Part shown: positions 14,341-22,835 of the stretch, one piece after another | Layout: every line of letters starts with the position of its first letter | Numbering within the stretch: position 1 is the first letter of the stretch | Origin: a virus | IMG/VR virus record: IMGVR_UViG_3300031999_000047 | Span: 1-45,625 of that record | Strand: one strand, 5' to 3' | Length of the DNA: 45,625 bases | Program-made: the position numbers and the translations under genes | The notes under the pieces: model-generated | Told to the model about the DNA's origin: nothing | The model's database searches: none | What the model saw: only the letters and a program-made list of their open reading frames with translations

Positions 14341-14859
14341 ATGGCGCGCGAAGGAATCGAGATCCAAGTTGTCGATGCGGCAACGCAGATCAATTACACG
14401 AACATCACCGGGGCAACCATCGCCGTCGGAGAGATGATCGCCATTCCGATGACCAGCGGAAAGCGCATCGCCGCGATGTCTCTCGCTGCCAATGCTTCCG
14501 GGGAAACGAAGCCGGTTCTCATCTACGGCCGTGTGAACGTGAAGAAAGCGGCGGTCGCATTTGCACTCGGTGCGGATGTCTATTGGGACGCGAGTCTCAA
14601 TCAGGCGAATACCAAGGCGGTCGCCGGTACGCATCTCGATTTCTGCGTTGGGATGTGCTCGAAGCCCGCCATCGCCGGAGAGGGTTTCGTCGAGGTGGAT
14701 CTCAACAAGGGCACAACATTGGCTCTCCCATCATCCTCGTCATCATCCTCGTCCAGTTCGTCGAGCAGTTCGTCGAGTTCAAGCAGTTCTTCGTCCTCAA
14801 GTTCGTCAAGCAGTTCGTCATCATCCTCGTCGTCTTCGAGTTCTTCTTCCAGCACGTAG
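14341..14859 (+). CDS. Capsid decoration (DUF2190-like) protein with 41-serine tail, copy 2
   Basis: This 172-residue paralogue of 13801-14271 has the same start (MAREGIEIQV) and core, then 41 consecutive serines and a final Thr. Codons in the tail are again mixed. Two divergent copies may occupy different positions on the capsid or add tails of different length. No Gly or Pro interrupts the tail, unlike usual linkers. The function of the tail is unknown; the glycosyltransferase block at 28717-36033 makes sugar attachment plausible. A Shine-Dalgarno-like GTAGGAG precedes ATG 14341. Confidence 0.8.
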   Translation: MAREGIEIQVVDAATQINYTNITGATIAVGEMIAIPMTSGKRIAAMSLAANASGETKPVLIYGRVNVKKAAVAFALGADVYWDASLNQANTKAVAGTHLDFCVGMCSKPAIAGEGFVEVDLNKGTTLALPSSSSSSSSSSSSSSSSSSSSSSSSSSSSSSSSSSSSSSSSST

Positions 14860-14874
14860 CCGGAGCAACGGATA

Positions 14875-15201
14875 ATGGGGATAGACTTCGACAGATTGGC
14901 GGAAATCTCCCTCGGGGTTGGGTTTGAGGAAACGATAACCTACACCCCAAGCGGCGGTTCCGCTGTCCGAATCTCCGCCATTGTCAACCGCGGCGGGATC
15001 TCGTCGCCATCCGGGAAAACCGAGAAGGACCGCAAGTTCGCAATCGACGTTGTAGTCTCCACCGCGGATGTTCCCACCGTTCTTGTCAATGCCGACAGGT
15101 TTGCAGTCAAGAAGCGCGCCGACGATGTGGCCGAAACCACCTACCTCGCCGCCGGACTGATCTACTCTGACCAGGGCGCGCATAGAGTGGGACTTGCGTA
15201 A
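14875..15201 (+). CDS. Head-tail joining protein, FII-like (candidate)
   Basis: The 108-residue product is mainly beta-strand by composition (EETITYTPSGGSAVRISAIV, KFAIDVVVSTADVPTVLVN) and lies where lambda has gene FII, after the capsid genes and before the Z-like gene, whose ATG overlaps its stop by one base. FII-type proteins form the ring at the head-tail junction. The assignment rests on size, beta content and gene order rather than on a conserved motif. Confidence 0.6.
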   Translation: MGIDFDRLAEISLGVGFEETITYTPSGGSAVRISAIVNRGGISSPSGKTEKDRKFAIDVVVSTADVPTVLVNADRFAVKKRADDVAETTYLAAGLIYSDQGAHRVGLA

Positions 15202-15938
15202 TGGCGCGATTTCAGGCATGCATCTACGGCAAGGACAATATCGACAGGGGCATCCATCTCGCCCCCTCGCTCTATACTCGCTTCCTCAAGGCATGGTTGA
15301 TAGATGAGAAGGCGCGCTTCATCGGTGGCAAGGGATCGCGCGGAAAGATCTTCGCCGGGTATCGGTCGGCGTTGGCGCACAAGAAGCTGTCCGGCCGAGA
15401 GGGCACCTGGAGCACGCGCATTACTCATCTGTTCAAAGGCTACGTGGATGGCGAGACGATCGCCACGCTGACGATGCGCGCGGGCGCCGGGCTCAATCAT
15501 CCGAACCGCTTGACCGAAGGCATGAAGCTCATGCACACGGGCGGGCGCACAACCACAAACAGCTTCATGCCAGTCCCTATCTATGAAAACCTGAAGCGCA
15601 TCGGTTTCAATGGTCCCTGGCAACAGGGTAGCCTGTATTCTGGAATGCGGTCAACTGTCTATTCGCATTTCGGCAGAACTCAGAAGCGCCTGGAAGTCAT
15701 AGAGAAGAACGGAAAGCTCTACTATTTCGACAAGACACAGCGACTGCCAAACGGGAAATTCCCTCGCGATGCATTGCTCATGATCGGCGTAAGTTCGGTG
15801 ACGATTCCCAGAGTCCTCAAGGGCAATCTCGATTTCTATTCGCGTTGGCAGAAGCAAACGCCGGCGATCATCAATCGGGGGCGCGCAGTCGTCAATCGCG
15901 CAAGCGCATCCGTATTCGAGAAAGGAAATCTCGACTGA
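15201..15938 (+). CDS. Tail completion / minor tail protein, Z-like (candidate)
   Basis: The 245-residue basic protein starts within the stop of the previous gene and ends overlapping the next start. Gene order (after an FII-like gene, before tail genes) fits lambda Z or HK97 gp10-like tail-completion proteins, but no clear motif is seen. It contains a long basic middle region and a C-terminal helix (WQKQTPAIINRGRAVVNRAS). It could act on the tail end that meets the head. Confidence 0.45.
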   Translation: MARFQACIYGKDNIDRGIHLAPSLYTRFLKAWLIDEKARFIGGKGSRGKIFAGYRSALAHKKLSGREGTWSTRITHLFKGYVDGETIATLTMRAGAGLNHPNRLTEGMKLMHTGGRTTTNSFMPVPIYENLKRIGFNGPWQQGSLYSGMRSTVYSHFGRTQKRLEVIEKNGKLYYFDKTQRLPNGKFPRDALLMIGVSSVTIPRVLKGNLDFYSRWQKQTPAIINRGRAVVNRASASVFEKGNLD

Positions 15939-16576
15939 TGGACTATCGCGTCGGTCAATTCGTCTGCACCACGGACTCCCTCACGCCGCTGGGCCGCATC
16001 ATCAAGCTGGGTGAGAACCAACTCGCCCATGTCTTCAGTCCCTACATCGCGTCCCATTGCGCGAACGTAGCGCGGTGGAGGAACGAATATCTGGACATCC
16101 TCGACAACAACGACTTGAGATACGACATCTGCAACAACGCCCCGGACCTGCACGATGGCGATCTCTGTTTCATCGAAGCGACGTGGCCGCGCTGCACATG
16201 GCGGAAGATCGAATACTATCCGCAGGAATGCCGCGCCGGGCGTCACGTTGTATGCGTCTGTCAACCGCAATCGCTTCGGGTCGAAGACGAGGAGAAGATC
16301 AGCGAATTGCTATGGGGCTTCGTCGGCAAGCCGTATCAATGGCGGGTTTTTCTCCAGATGTTCGGCGCACCGAATCAGGACCGTGACGATAAGGCGGAAT
16401 ACTGTTCCGAGGTTGTAGCGCACATGCTTACAGCACAGGGCGCGGATATCCCGGTAGAGTGGCTGAAGTATGGCGTAACGCCGCTTCAAATTCAAGCGCA
16501 CGCGGAAGCCGCCGGGTGGGTGAAATGGCGTTGCGGATACGATCCAAAAAAAATCTTTGGAGGGACAAATGGCTAA
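15938..16576 (+). CDS. Permuted NlpC/P60-like (YiiX-type) cysteine peptidase
   Basis: The 212-residue product has features of circularly permuted papain-like NlpC/P60 enzymes: a candidate His31 in LAHVFSPY near the N-terminus, and a late candidate nucleophile Cys156 in GKPYQW...AEYCSEVVAHML. These enzymes cut peptidoglycan peptides or amide bonds. It sits next to holin-like and M15 peptidase genes, so a part in lysis or wall penetration is likely. ATG 15938 overlaps the preceding stop. No signal peptide is seen. Confidence 0.6.
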   Translation: MDYRVGQFVCTTDSLTPLGRIIKLGENQLAHVFSPYIASHCANVARWRNEYLDILDNNDLRYDICNNAPDLHDGDLCFIEATWPRCTWRKIEYYPQECRAGRHVVCVCQPQSLRVEDEEKISELLWGFVGKPYQWRVFLQMFGAPNQDRDDKAEYCSEVVAHMLTAQGADIPVEWLKYGVTPLQIQAHAEAAGWVKWRCGYDPKKIFGGTNG

Positions 16577-16757
16577 CAGCATCAAGCGGAACGTGTCGAA
16601 GGGGATCACGGTCGCGGCGCTCGTGGCCGCAGTGGGGATTGCGGTGTTAGTCGTCGATCATTTCGTACCGATTCCGCCCGAAGTCAAAGCGGCAGCGGTC
16701 GTGGCGCTGTGTGGCGCGCTCTATGCGGGGGTGGACGCGATAAAGCATCGGGGGTAA
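16569..16757 (+). CDS. Small two-helix membrane protein, candidate holin
   Basis: The 62-residue protein has a basic N-terminus (MANSIKRNVSKG), a hydrophobic helix at 12-33 (ITVAALVAAVGIAVLVVDHF), a short PIPPE turn, and a second helix at 39-57. Size, two membrane segments and neighbours (peptidases on both sides) fit a class II holin that permeabilises the inner membrane. GGAGGGAC precedes ATG 16569, which overlaps the end of the previous gene. Confidence 0.65.
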   Translation: MANSIKRNVSKGITVAALVAAVGIAVLVVDHFVPIPPEVKAAAVVALCGALYAGVDAIKHRG

Positions 16758-16759
16758 CC

Positions 16760-17050
16760 ATGCGCTGGAACTCTCCTGGTTTCATGGGGCCGCTGAGTCG
16801 GGAAGTTGAAAACGTACTGAGGATTTTGGAGCGCATCGCAGCGAAGCAAAACGAGGATTTATACATCACGCATGGGCGCGACGGGCGGCATGGATGCGGG
16901 ACTCTGCACTATCAGGGAGACGCGGTGGACATCCTACCAATGAAGCGAATGACGGCGCACGACATACAGACGGCGGTGACGATGAAATGTCCGGGGATAC
17001 AGGTGGTTGAGGAAGCGGATCATGTTCATATTGAGTATGATCCGAAATGA
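16760..17050 (+). CDS. Peptidase M15-like endolysin (96 aa)
   Basis: The product is a minimal M15-type zinc peptidase: HYQGDAVDI (His50, Asp57) and DHVHIEY (His88/His90) supply the expected His-Asp-His zinc ligands. Family members cut the D-Ala or L-Ala-D-Glu bonds of cell-wall peptides. At 96 residues it is short and lacks any wall-binding domain or signal, so export would need the holin-like proteins on either side. ATG 16760 is two bases after the previous stop. Confidence 0.72.
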   Translation: MRWNSPGFMGPLSREVENVLRILERIAAKQNEDLYITHGRDGRHGCGTLHYQGDAVDILPMKRMTAHDIQTAVTMKCPGIQVVEEADHVHIEYDPK

Positions 17051-17057
17051 GGAACCA

Positions 17058-17240
17058 ATGAACCATTGTGCAGATCATTCCGGTTTTTGCGCGCGGCTTG
17101 ACGCGCATGAAAAGGCCATTGACCAACTGTGGAAAGCCGTCAATGGTATAAAAGCATGGATCATCGCGGGCATGGGAAGTATGATTGTCTATTTTCTGAC
17201 GGTCGCGGGCGACAAGATTTTTCATGAGGTTGTGAAATGA
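17058..17240 (+). CDS. XhlA-like membrane protein (60 aa)
   Basis: The product has a short amphipathic, coiled-coil-like N-terminal half (ARLDAHEKAIDQLWKAVNGI) followed by one membrane helix (AWIIAGMGSMIVYFLTVAG) and a short tail. This is the layout of XhlA-type hemolysin proteins that work with a holin. Together with the two-helix protein upstream it would complete a lysis cassette. ATG 17058 follows GAGGAACC; an in-frame start at 17007 lies inside the M15 gene and is rejected. Confidence 0.55.
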   Translation: MNHCADHSGFCARLDAHEKAIDQLWKAVNGIKAWIIAGMGSMIVYFLTVAGDKIFHEVVK

Positions 17241-17608
17241 AACTCGTTGATGGACAGTACCACATCGGCCTCAAGTGCTGGCGCGTGTTGAGCGACGACG
17301 AAACACGTGCGTACTCGCTCAACATGCCCGCTGATGCGAACCCGGACAACGTGCTCGCCGAGGCGCAGCGGCTCGATGACATGGCGACTGCACCGATAGA
17401 GGAGCCTGTTGTTTCGACGCCGGAGGACACGCTCAACGCGGCGATTGACGAGTACATTGCCGCGACGGGCGAGACCCCTGAGACGGTGGCGGATATGGTA
17501 GTGGCTCGCATGGACCCAGGCCAGGCCGAGACATATCTCGACGCGAAGTCGATTGTAATTCGGATCAAACCAGATCCGATTGAAACGCCGATTGAGAAGG
17601 TGGGATAA
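17237..17608 (+). CDS. Unknown acidic protein before the giant tail gene (123 aa)
   Basis: The product is acidic and probably soluble. It begins MKLVDGQYHIGLKCWRVLSD, has a low-complexity middle rich in Glu, Pro, Thr and Ala (TAPIEEPVVSTPEDTLNAAI), and ends with RIKPDPIETPIEKVG. Its start overlaps the XhlA-like stop and its stop overlaps the ATG of the next gene, so it is co-translated with tail genes. No family is recognised. Confidence 0.6.
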   Translation: MKLVDGQYHIGLKCWRVLSDDETRAYSLNMPADANPDNVLAEAQRLDDMATAPIEEPVVSTPEDTLNAAIDEYIAATGETPETVADMVVARMDPGQAETYLDAKSIVIRIKPDPIETPIEKVG

Positions 17609-20600
17609 TGCCCTCAATACGCAGAATTTCCAAGGCCGCATACGGCACGGCAACGGGGAAGACTGGGGCCGATTGGACAACGAATGCCATGGGAAAATTC
17701 TCTGAGGCAATCGTTACTGCTGGCGATGAAGTACGCGTTGAGGCCAGTACCGATAACGATCTCGGTGTGACAGGCGCATTTTCGAAGGGAAGCGCCGCCA
17801 CTCCAAACCGATACATCCAACTCAGCGCAGGAGTTCTCGCGACAAAGGCAAAGTTGATTGACGCATGCGAGGCAGGTTGGGTCAAGGCCGCTGGTGGCGA
17901 TTTGTCAACGGTTGGGTATGGGGCGGGAATAACAAAAAATGGAACAGCCAGTAAACTTACACTTACATTCGGTGCAACTCCCCACGCAACTACATTGCAA
18001 GCATACAAAGTCGTTTCAAATCTCAGTCTTTCGGCTTTTCAGAATCTAACATTTTGGTGCCTGCCATCAACGGGGGCTATGCTTGCCAATGCCCTGGTTA
18101 TCAAATTATGTACCGGAAACGATGGTGTGACTGGAGTTGTTGCGACGCTCACTCAGGCTGATTTGATTGCTGCGGGTGGGTATGGCAACGCCTCAATCGG
18201 AATCGACAATGGTAGTGCTCTCCCCGATGGTATCAACTCCATAGCAATTTACACTGGGGCGGTTGTTCCTGCCGCTAGTGTTGTTTGGGTATTCGATACA
18301 TTCTATGCGACAATCGCAGGTTTCGATCTCAACTCAGTGCTCCACAAACCGTGGAAAACGCAATGGACAGCCAGCGAAACTGTGGCGCTCAATGATATTA
18401 GACGGCCAACTTGGGCATATCATTCAAAATGTTACTATAAATGCACAGTTGGCGGGCAATGTGGTGCGACTGAACCCATTTGGGATAACGCGGTTCTCGG
18501 AGATCTCGGTAGTTTTGCAGCACAGACAATTGTTGACGGTGCGGCAACGTGGAAATGCATGGGCGATGATGAAAGCTGGTATTTCTTTACAATCAAGAGT
18601 TTTCAAATTGCTACAGATAGAATCGAAATCGATAATGACGCAGCTAATCAAGGGAATAATGGTCGAGGTTATTATGGCACAGACGAAACAGTTGAAATCT
18701 GGTACTTCACTCCTATACTGCCTCCTATACCCACAAACTGGTCCACGGTAGCCGATACGACCGGAGGGAATGGGATTGCTGCATTGCTAATAAATGTTTC
18801 TGGTGGTTGGACATCCCCAGGTGGAGTTGACACGATAACTGGAGTATCTGTAATAAATTGGAGAAATAGTTCTGGGTTACTCTATCTTCAGCACAGCTAC
18901 ATACACTGGAATGGTGGATTTGGTTTCGTTCGGTTTACCTTTTTTGGTACGAATGGGTCGGCTTCAACTGTTGAAACTCTTGTAAGAAATATTGTCATAA
19001 CTTCCCATGCTGTTAGTGGTATTAATGGTGGACTAATTCTTTGTATCGCTGGTATAACCACCTTACAGCATGTTATATCAATGAACGGAGGATCATATAG
19101 TAATGGAATATCGGTGGCCGGAGGCATGGGATCACGAAATTGTTACGGCATTACCTGCATATCAAATATATTAGCAATTGGCGGAACAATATTTTCCTCA
19201 TTCACTTCAAAAGGAAATATTTTTGCCAATTGTGGGAATACTGGCTTAAAACAGACAACAGCCGACTGTCTTTTTGTTAATACGTCAATGTCTCTGAATG
19301 GAACCGCCTCTTTAGCTACAATGTCAACGTATGCTGTAAATGGCGCGTTCAACGGGGCACGATTTAAAAACCTACTGACCACCGATTCTGCTGTCATACA
19401 CACCAGTTCCAACTGGGGATCTAAGGGCATTCTGGTTCAGGGGTTCGGAGGAGTTCCGGGAGACAATCGTGCATATTATCCATTGATGGGCTACGCTACC
19501 TTCGCTACTTCCACATGGACAATTGCAGTCAACAACGTCAATGCATCACTACTGTTCCCCATGCGTCACAAGGTAGGCGTGATCGCATGCCGTGTCGCTG
19601 GCGTACAGTACACGGTCTCGCTCGCTGTCAATCCTAGCAATGCAGCCCTTATCGCGGCACTCAAAATCCTCGGCAACACCATTGCAGGTGTAGGGGCGGA
19701 TCTCTCTCAATCGTCATCTGGCGCAGGACTGCAAACGCTCACGTTGACATTCACGCCACTCGAAACCGGGCCGGTTGAAGTATATCTCGATCTGTGGCTG
19801 ACGAATGCTACGCTCACATATACCTGCACGTACTCCCTCAATTCGTTCGCTGGAACGCAATCAGGCGTGGCGATGCGCGTGCGGGCGATCGGGGACGAAC
19901 TTTTCGGCGACGAGCGGGTGATGGCGGAACAGATTGCGACGTTCCCGGATGCGACCAAAGTTGTGGATGTTGCGACAGGTGGGCCTGCTTCATGGGGATA
20001 CCCGGATGGCTCAACATTGGGGCCGGGGACGGCGGTTTCCGCATCTTCGGTGATCCTTCCCACCGCCGGAGAGACGTGGGACGGCCGCGCGCAGTACGGC
20101 ATTCCGGGGTCGCTCATTACTCCGACGCGGGTGGATGCGATTGTCTCTAAAGTGCAATCCGGCTATAAGTACGGCGACCCGGCGGCGCAAAAGACGGGAA
20201 CGCTGGTCCTTCTGACTCCCATACGCATATCGTCAATCAAACCGATCTATGCCCCAAAGTCTGGCGGTGCACTCTGCGAAATGGTCATGCGCGACGCGGG
20301 GGCGACTGCCGGGACAATCGTATTGACGATGCCCGATGATTCTTTCGAGGCGATCACGCCGATCCGCTGGGAGAACGAATTGATTTCTTTCCTTGTCCCC
20401 GCGTCCGCCGAACTCGGTCTCTGTGACATCACGGTCACTGCGGACGACACCACAACCGATACGGTTGACGCCGCTTTCGAATACGTCGAGGACGACTGCA
20501 TCACCGCGCGCATCACCGCCGACATCGTGGCGACACTCGAAACGCTCGACTCATACGGTGGCGTCCCGGGCAAGGTCGAGGAAGAAAAACTCATCCACGC

Positions 20601-20958
20601 GCCCAACGGACGATACCCATACGTCGAGGTGTGCGGTCCGGTCGGCTCTCCGAATCCTCAGACCACCAAAGTCGCAATGACTGAACTCCGCTACACCATC
20701 AAGCATTACACGCAGGCCAACGACGAGGGCGATGCAAACCCGGCGATCTCCTACCTCGCGCGCAACATCATTGCCGATATCGTCAAGTGCCTGATGGTCG
20801 ATCAGACGCGCGGTAACATCGCTCTTTCGACGGAGCAAGAAGAATTCGGCAACGCCTTCCTCGTCGATGAAGCATCCGGCGCCGTCGAGTTCTGTGTCTA
20901 TGTCAACATCATGGTCCGAACACGTATCGATGTCAACAATCCCTATTCACTTGGGTAA
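17608..20958 (+). CDS. Giant protein with C-terminal tail-terminator-like domain
   Basis: The 1116-residue protein has a Gly/Thr/Ser-rich N-terminal 850 residues, with a central part (about 380-620) of short hydrophobic-Gly repeats like a beta-helix or adhesin. An IPT/TIG-like segment follows (RISSIKPIYAPKSGGALCEM, about 870-960), and then a final 150 residues (DDCITARITADIVATLETL to the end) that look like a tail-terminator or minor tail U-type protein. It sits directly before the tail tube gene, the usual place of a tail terminator. The central DNA (about 17930-19450) is visibly AT-richer than its flanks, suggesting an acquired insert. The fusion is unusual. Confidence 0.6.
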   Translation: MPSIRRISKAAYGTATGKTGADWTTNAMGKFSEAIVTAGDEVRVEASTDNDLGVTGAFSKGSAATPNRYIQLSAGVLATKAKLIDACEAGWVKAAGGDLSTVGYGAGITKNGTASKLTLTFGATPHATTLQAYKVVSNLSLSAFQNLTFWCLPSTGAMLANALVIKLCTGNDGVTGVVATLTQADLIAAGGYGNASIGIDNGSALPDGINSIAIYTGAVVPAASVVWVFDTFYATIAGFDLNSVLHKPWKTQWTASETVALNDIRRPTWAYHSKCYYKCTVGGQCGATEPIWDNAVLGDLGSFAAQTIVDGAATWKCMGDDESWYFFTIKSFQIATDRIEIDNDAANQGNNGRGYYGTDETVEIWYFTPILPPIPTNWSTVADTTGGNGIAALLINVSGGWTSPGGVDTITGVSVINWRNSSGLLYLQHSYIHWNGGFGFVRFTFFGTNGSASTVETLVRNIVITSHAVSGINGGLILCIAGITTLQHVISMNGGSYSNGISVAGGMGSRNCYGITCISNILAIGGTIFSSFTSKGNIFANCGNTGLKQTTADCLFVNTSMSLNGTASLATMSTYAVNGAFNGARFKNLLTTDSAVIHTSSNWGSKGILVQGFGGVPGDNRAYYPLMGYATFATSTWTIAVNNVNASLLFPMRHKVGVIACRVAGVQYTVSLAVNPSNAALIAALKILGNTIAGVGADLSQSSSGAGLQTLTLTFTPLETGPVEVYLDLWLTNATLTYTCTYSLNSFAGTQSGVAMRVRAIGDELFGDERVMAEQIATFPDATKVVDVATGGPASWGYPDGSTLGPGTAVSASSVILPTAGETWDGRAQYGIPGSLITPTRVDAIVSKVQSGYKYGDPAAQKTGTLVLLTPIRISSIKPIYAPKSGGALCEMVMRDAGATAGTIVLTMPDDSFEAITPIRWENELISFLVPASAELGLCDITVTADDTTTDTVDAAFEYVEDDCITARITADIVATLETLDSYGGVPGKVEEEKLIHAPNGRYPYVEVCGPVGSPNPQTTKVAMTELRYTIKHYTQANDEGDANPAISYLARNIIADIVKCLMVDQTRGNIALSTEQEEFGNAFLVDEASGAVEFCVYVNIMVRTRIDVNNPYSLG

Positions 20959-20970
20959 AGGAGTCCCGCT

Positions 20971-21963
20971 ATGGTCAACGCAAAAGCCCTGTTTCTTCTC
21001 CGCCTCCAGGCCGACGAACTCACGCCGGAAACCACGCTCACGAATGGCGATCTCTTCGAGGCGGATCCCAGCAGCAAGCTCGAACCGGACATCCGCACCA
21101 CCGAGGTCAATCTCCTCGGCGCCGGGTTCGACCAGGACGCCTCAGTCGTTGGCCGGCAATTGGCGACCGTCACATTGACCGCGCCGATCCGCCCGTATGG
21201 CGCGAAGGATTCGCTCGTCGTCCCGGATTGGGTGAGGGGCATGCAGGCCGCCGGGTTCGCGCGCTCGGGGAACAATGGGTATCACATCCTTCGACCGTCG
21301 AATACCGTCTTGACATCGGCGACCGTCTGGCGTTACGGCGGGGATCTCAACTCGTCGCAGTGCCTTTTGGCGAAGGCCGGGAACGTCAAGTTCGATTGGA
21401 AACTCAATTTCGACTTTTCGGGCGAGGTCATGGGCAAGGTCGAACTCACTGGCGCCGGGCAATATGGCGGAGCACCGACCACGCAGAGTCAGCCGACCGT
21501 CCATAAGAGCCGGTACGCGGTCCCGCCGCTCACCACTGCAACCGTGAGTATCAATGGCAGCAGTGCCTACCGCCCGATCAGTCTGGAGATCAGCGGCAAT
21601 CAAAAGGTGGAAGCGACGGTCATGCCCACAGTTGCCTCGAACGTCGGCCGATCACGCATTACCGATCGCAAGATCAAATGGTCCGCGAAGGTCTACCGCG
21701 AACTCACGGCGACCGTGGACCCGGAAGCCGCGGTCATCGCCGGCACGCTCGGCGCGATCCGGCTGTGGTACTCGATCGGCAATCAGATCAAAATCGACCT
21801 CGGCTATTGCCAGGTCACGAAAGCCACACCAAGCGACGAGAACGGCGTGGAGACGATGGACCTCGAAGGCATCGCGGTGCGCAATGACGTCGTGCTGCGC
21901 GTTCTCGGCGCCGCATCGAGTTCGTCCAGTTCGTCTTCCAGTTCGAGCAGCACGTCGGCATAG
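20971..21963 (+). CDS. Major tail tube protein with serine tail
   Basis: The 330-residue beta-rich protein follows the terminator-like gene and precedes the tail chaperones and tape measure, the standard position of the tail tube subunit. Its N-terminus (RTTEVNLLGAGFDQDASVVG) and repeated beta pattern suit this fold. It ends with 12 consecutive serines and TSA, echoing the decoration proteins. Many copies per virion would display this tail along the tube. AAAGGAG at 20958-20964 serves ATG 20971. Confidence 0.8.
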   Translation: MVNAKALFLLRLQADELTPETTLTNGDLFEADPSSKLEPDIRTTEVNLLGAGFDQDASVVGRQLATVTLTAPIRPYGAKDSLVVPDWVRGMQAAGFARSGNNGYHILRPSNTVLTSATVWRYGGDLNSSQCLLAKAGNVKFDWKLNFDFSGEVMGKVELTGAGQYGGAPTTQSQPTVHKSRYAVPPLTTATVSINGSSAYRPISLEISGNQKVEATVMPTVASNVGRSRITDRKIKWSAKVYRELTATVDPEAAVIAGTLGAIRLWYSIGNQIKIDLGYCQVTKATPSDENGVETMDLEGIAVRNDVVLRVLGAASSSSSSSSSSSSTSA

Positions 21964-21996
21964 TCGAGGATCACCAGCAAACCAGGAGGGGACACC

Positions 21997-22458
21997 ATGG
22001 TTCCGATCACGAGAGATAGCACCTACCCGTATACCGATCCGGTCTCGGGTACGGTGTACCATCTGCGGTACATCACGGGCGATTATCAGGACCGGTTCGA
22101 CGCGATCCTCTCAGAGGCGCGCAGCAGGGGCCGTAACGCGGTCGTCGCGGCCACCCGCATGGTTGACGCCATGAAGCCGAGCGACAAGCCCAAGCCCGGC
22201 ACCGCTCGCCAGGAGATGATCCGCAGGATCGCCACGGAAGAGGCGATGAAGACGGACACTGAAGCCGCCAATTTCGCCTACGCTCGTAAAATCGTGGACC
22301 TGTTTGTGGTCGGGTGGACCGGCAAGGGAGTCGCGGGACTGCCGGATGGGCAGCCCGCTTCATCGATGCTCAAATACGGCGCCGTGATCGAACTGTCTGA
22401 GATCATCACCAAGCTGGGGCCGGAACTCACCGGGCTGGGGGACGACCTCCCAAAATAG
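21997..22458 (+). CDS. Tail assembly chaperone, gpG-like
   Basis: The 153-residue mostly helical protein lies between tail tube and tape measure, where lambda has G. Its final codons are CCA AAA TAG within the slippery sequence CCCAAAA, so a fraction of ribosomes should shift back one base into the downstream frame and make a G-T-type fusion. Such chaperones coat the tape measure during tail assembly. CAGGAGGGG precedes ATG 21997. Confidence 0.8.
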   Translation: MVPITRDSTYPYTDPVSGTVYHLRYITGDYQDRFDAILSEARSRGRNAVVAATRMVDAMKPSDKPKPGTARQEMIRRIATEEAMKTDTEAANFAYARKIVDLFVVGWTGKGVAGLPDGQPASSMLKYGAVIELSEIITKLGPELTGLGDDLPK

Positions 22459-22489
22459 TGGCGGCGGCCCTGATCTATCATCGCCGCCC
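22449..22489 (+). promoter_or_regulatory. Programmed -1 frameshift signal
   Basis: CCCAAAA (22449-22455) fits X XXY YYZ in the zero frame (CCA at 22450-22452, AAA at 22453-22455) directly before the TAG stop. Four bases on, a GC-only stem pairs GGCGGCG (22460-22466) with CGCCGCC (22482-22488). A one-base backward shift joins the upstream frame to the ORF at 22458-22835. This is the known control of G/GT chaperone ratios in lambda-like tails. Confidence 0.85.
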
Positions 22490-22835
22490 GTTGGCACTCG
22501 TGATGAAGTGCAGTCATTGCACGGGCCGCGAGAAGGCCATTAGGGGATGCAGAGAGCCGAAGAAGCGAAAAACGGTTTGGGTAATCGATGAATGCCTGAA
22601 ATGCGGAGGAAAGAACAAACGGTGCACTCAGTGCAAGGGGAGCGGGAAAATAGGCGTGCTGCGTTGTCCCCACGCGATCGCGGACTTTTCCTTGCTCCCC
22701 TACTTCCTTGAGTACCGAGCGAATCTCGGGACGTGGCCGGACGGGAGCGGGCGGTACTATCAGCCGGTCAAATTGGTCGAAGCGTTTGATGTTTTGATGT
22801 TCTACTTCAACAAATACGAGGCGAAACCAGAATGA
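22458..22835 (+). CDS. Tail assembly chaperone frameshift extension, gpT-like, Cys-rich
   Basis: The downstream frame of the -1 shift adds about 125 residues to the gpG-like protein. A GTG at 22458 overlapping the stop could also start it independently. It is unusual in being rich in Cys pairs: Cys18/21, Cys46/49, Cys56/59 and further Cys31 and Cys70, including a DnaJ-like CTQCKGSGK segment. These probably bind zinc. In lambda, the T part contacts the tail tube protein while G coats the tape measure. The stop overlaps the tape measure start. Confidence 0.75.
   Translation: MAAALIYHRRPLALVMKCSHCTGREKAIRGCREPKKRKTVWVIDECLKCGGKNKRCTQCKGSGKIGVLRCPHAIADFSLLPYFLEYRANLGTWPDGSGRYYQPVKLVEAFDVLMFYFNKYEAKPE

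Noticed and set aside
14601-14950. Minus-strand acidic Leu/Asp/Glu-rich ORFs opposite the serine tails
   Set aside because: These are simply the complement of mixed serine codons; the plus-strand gene explains the sequence.
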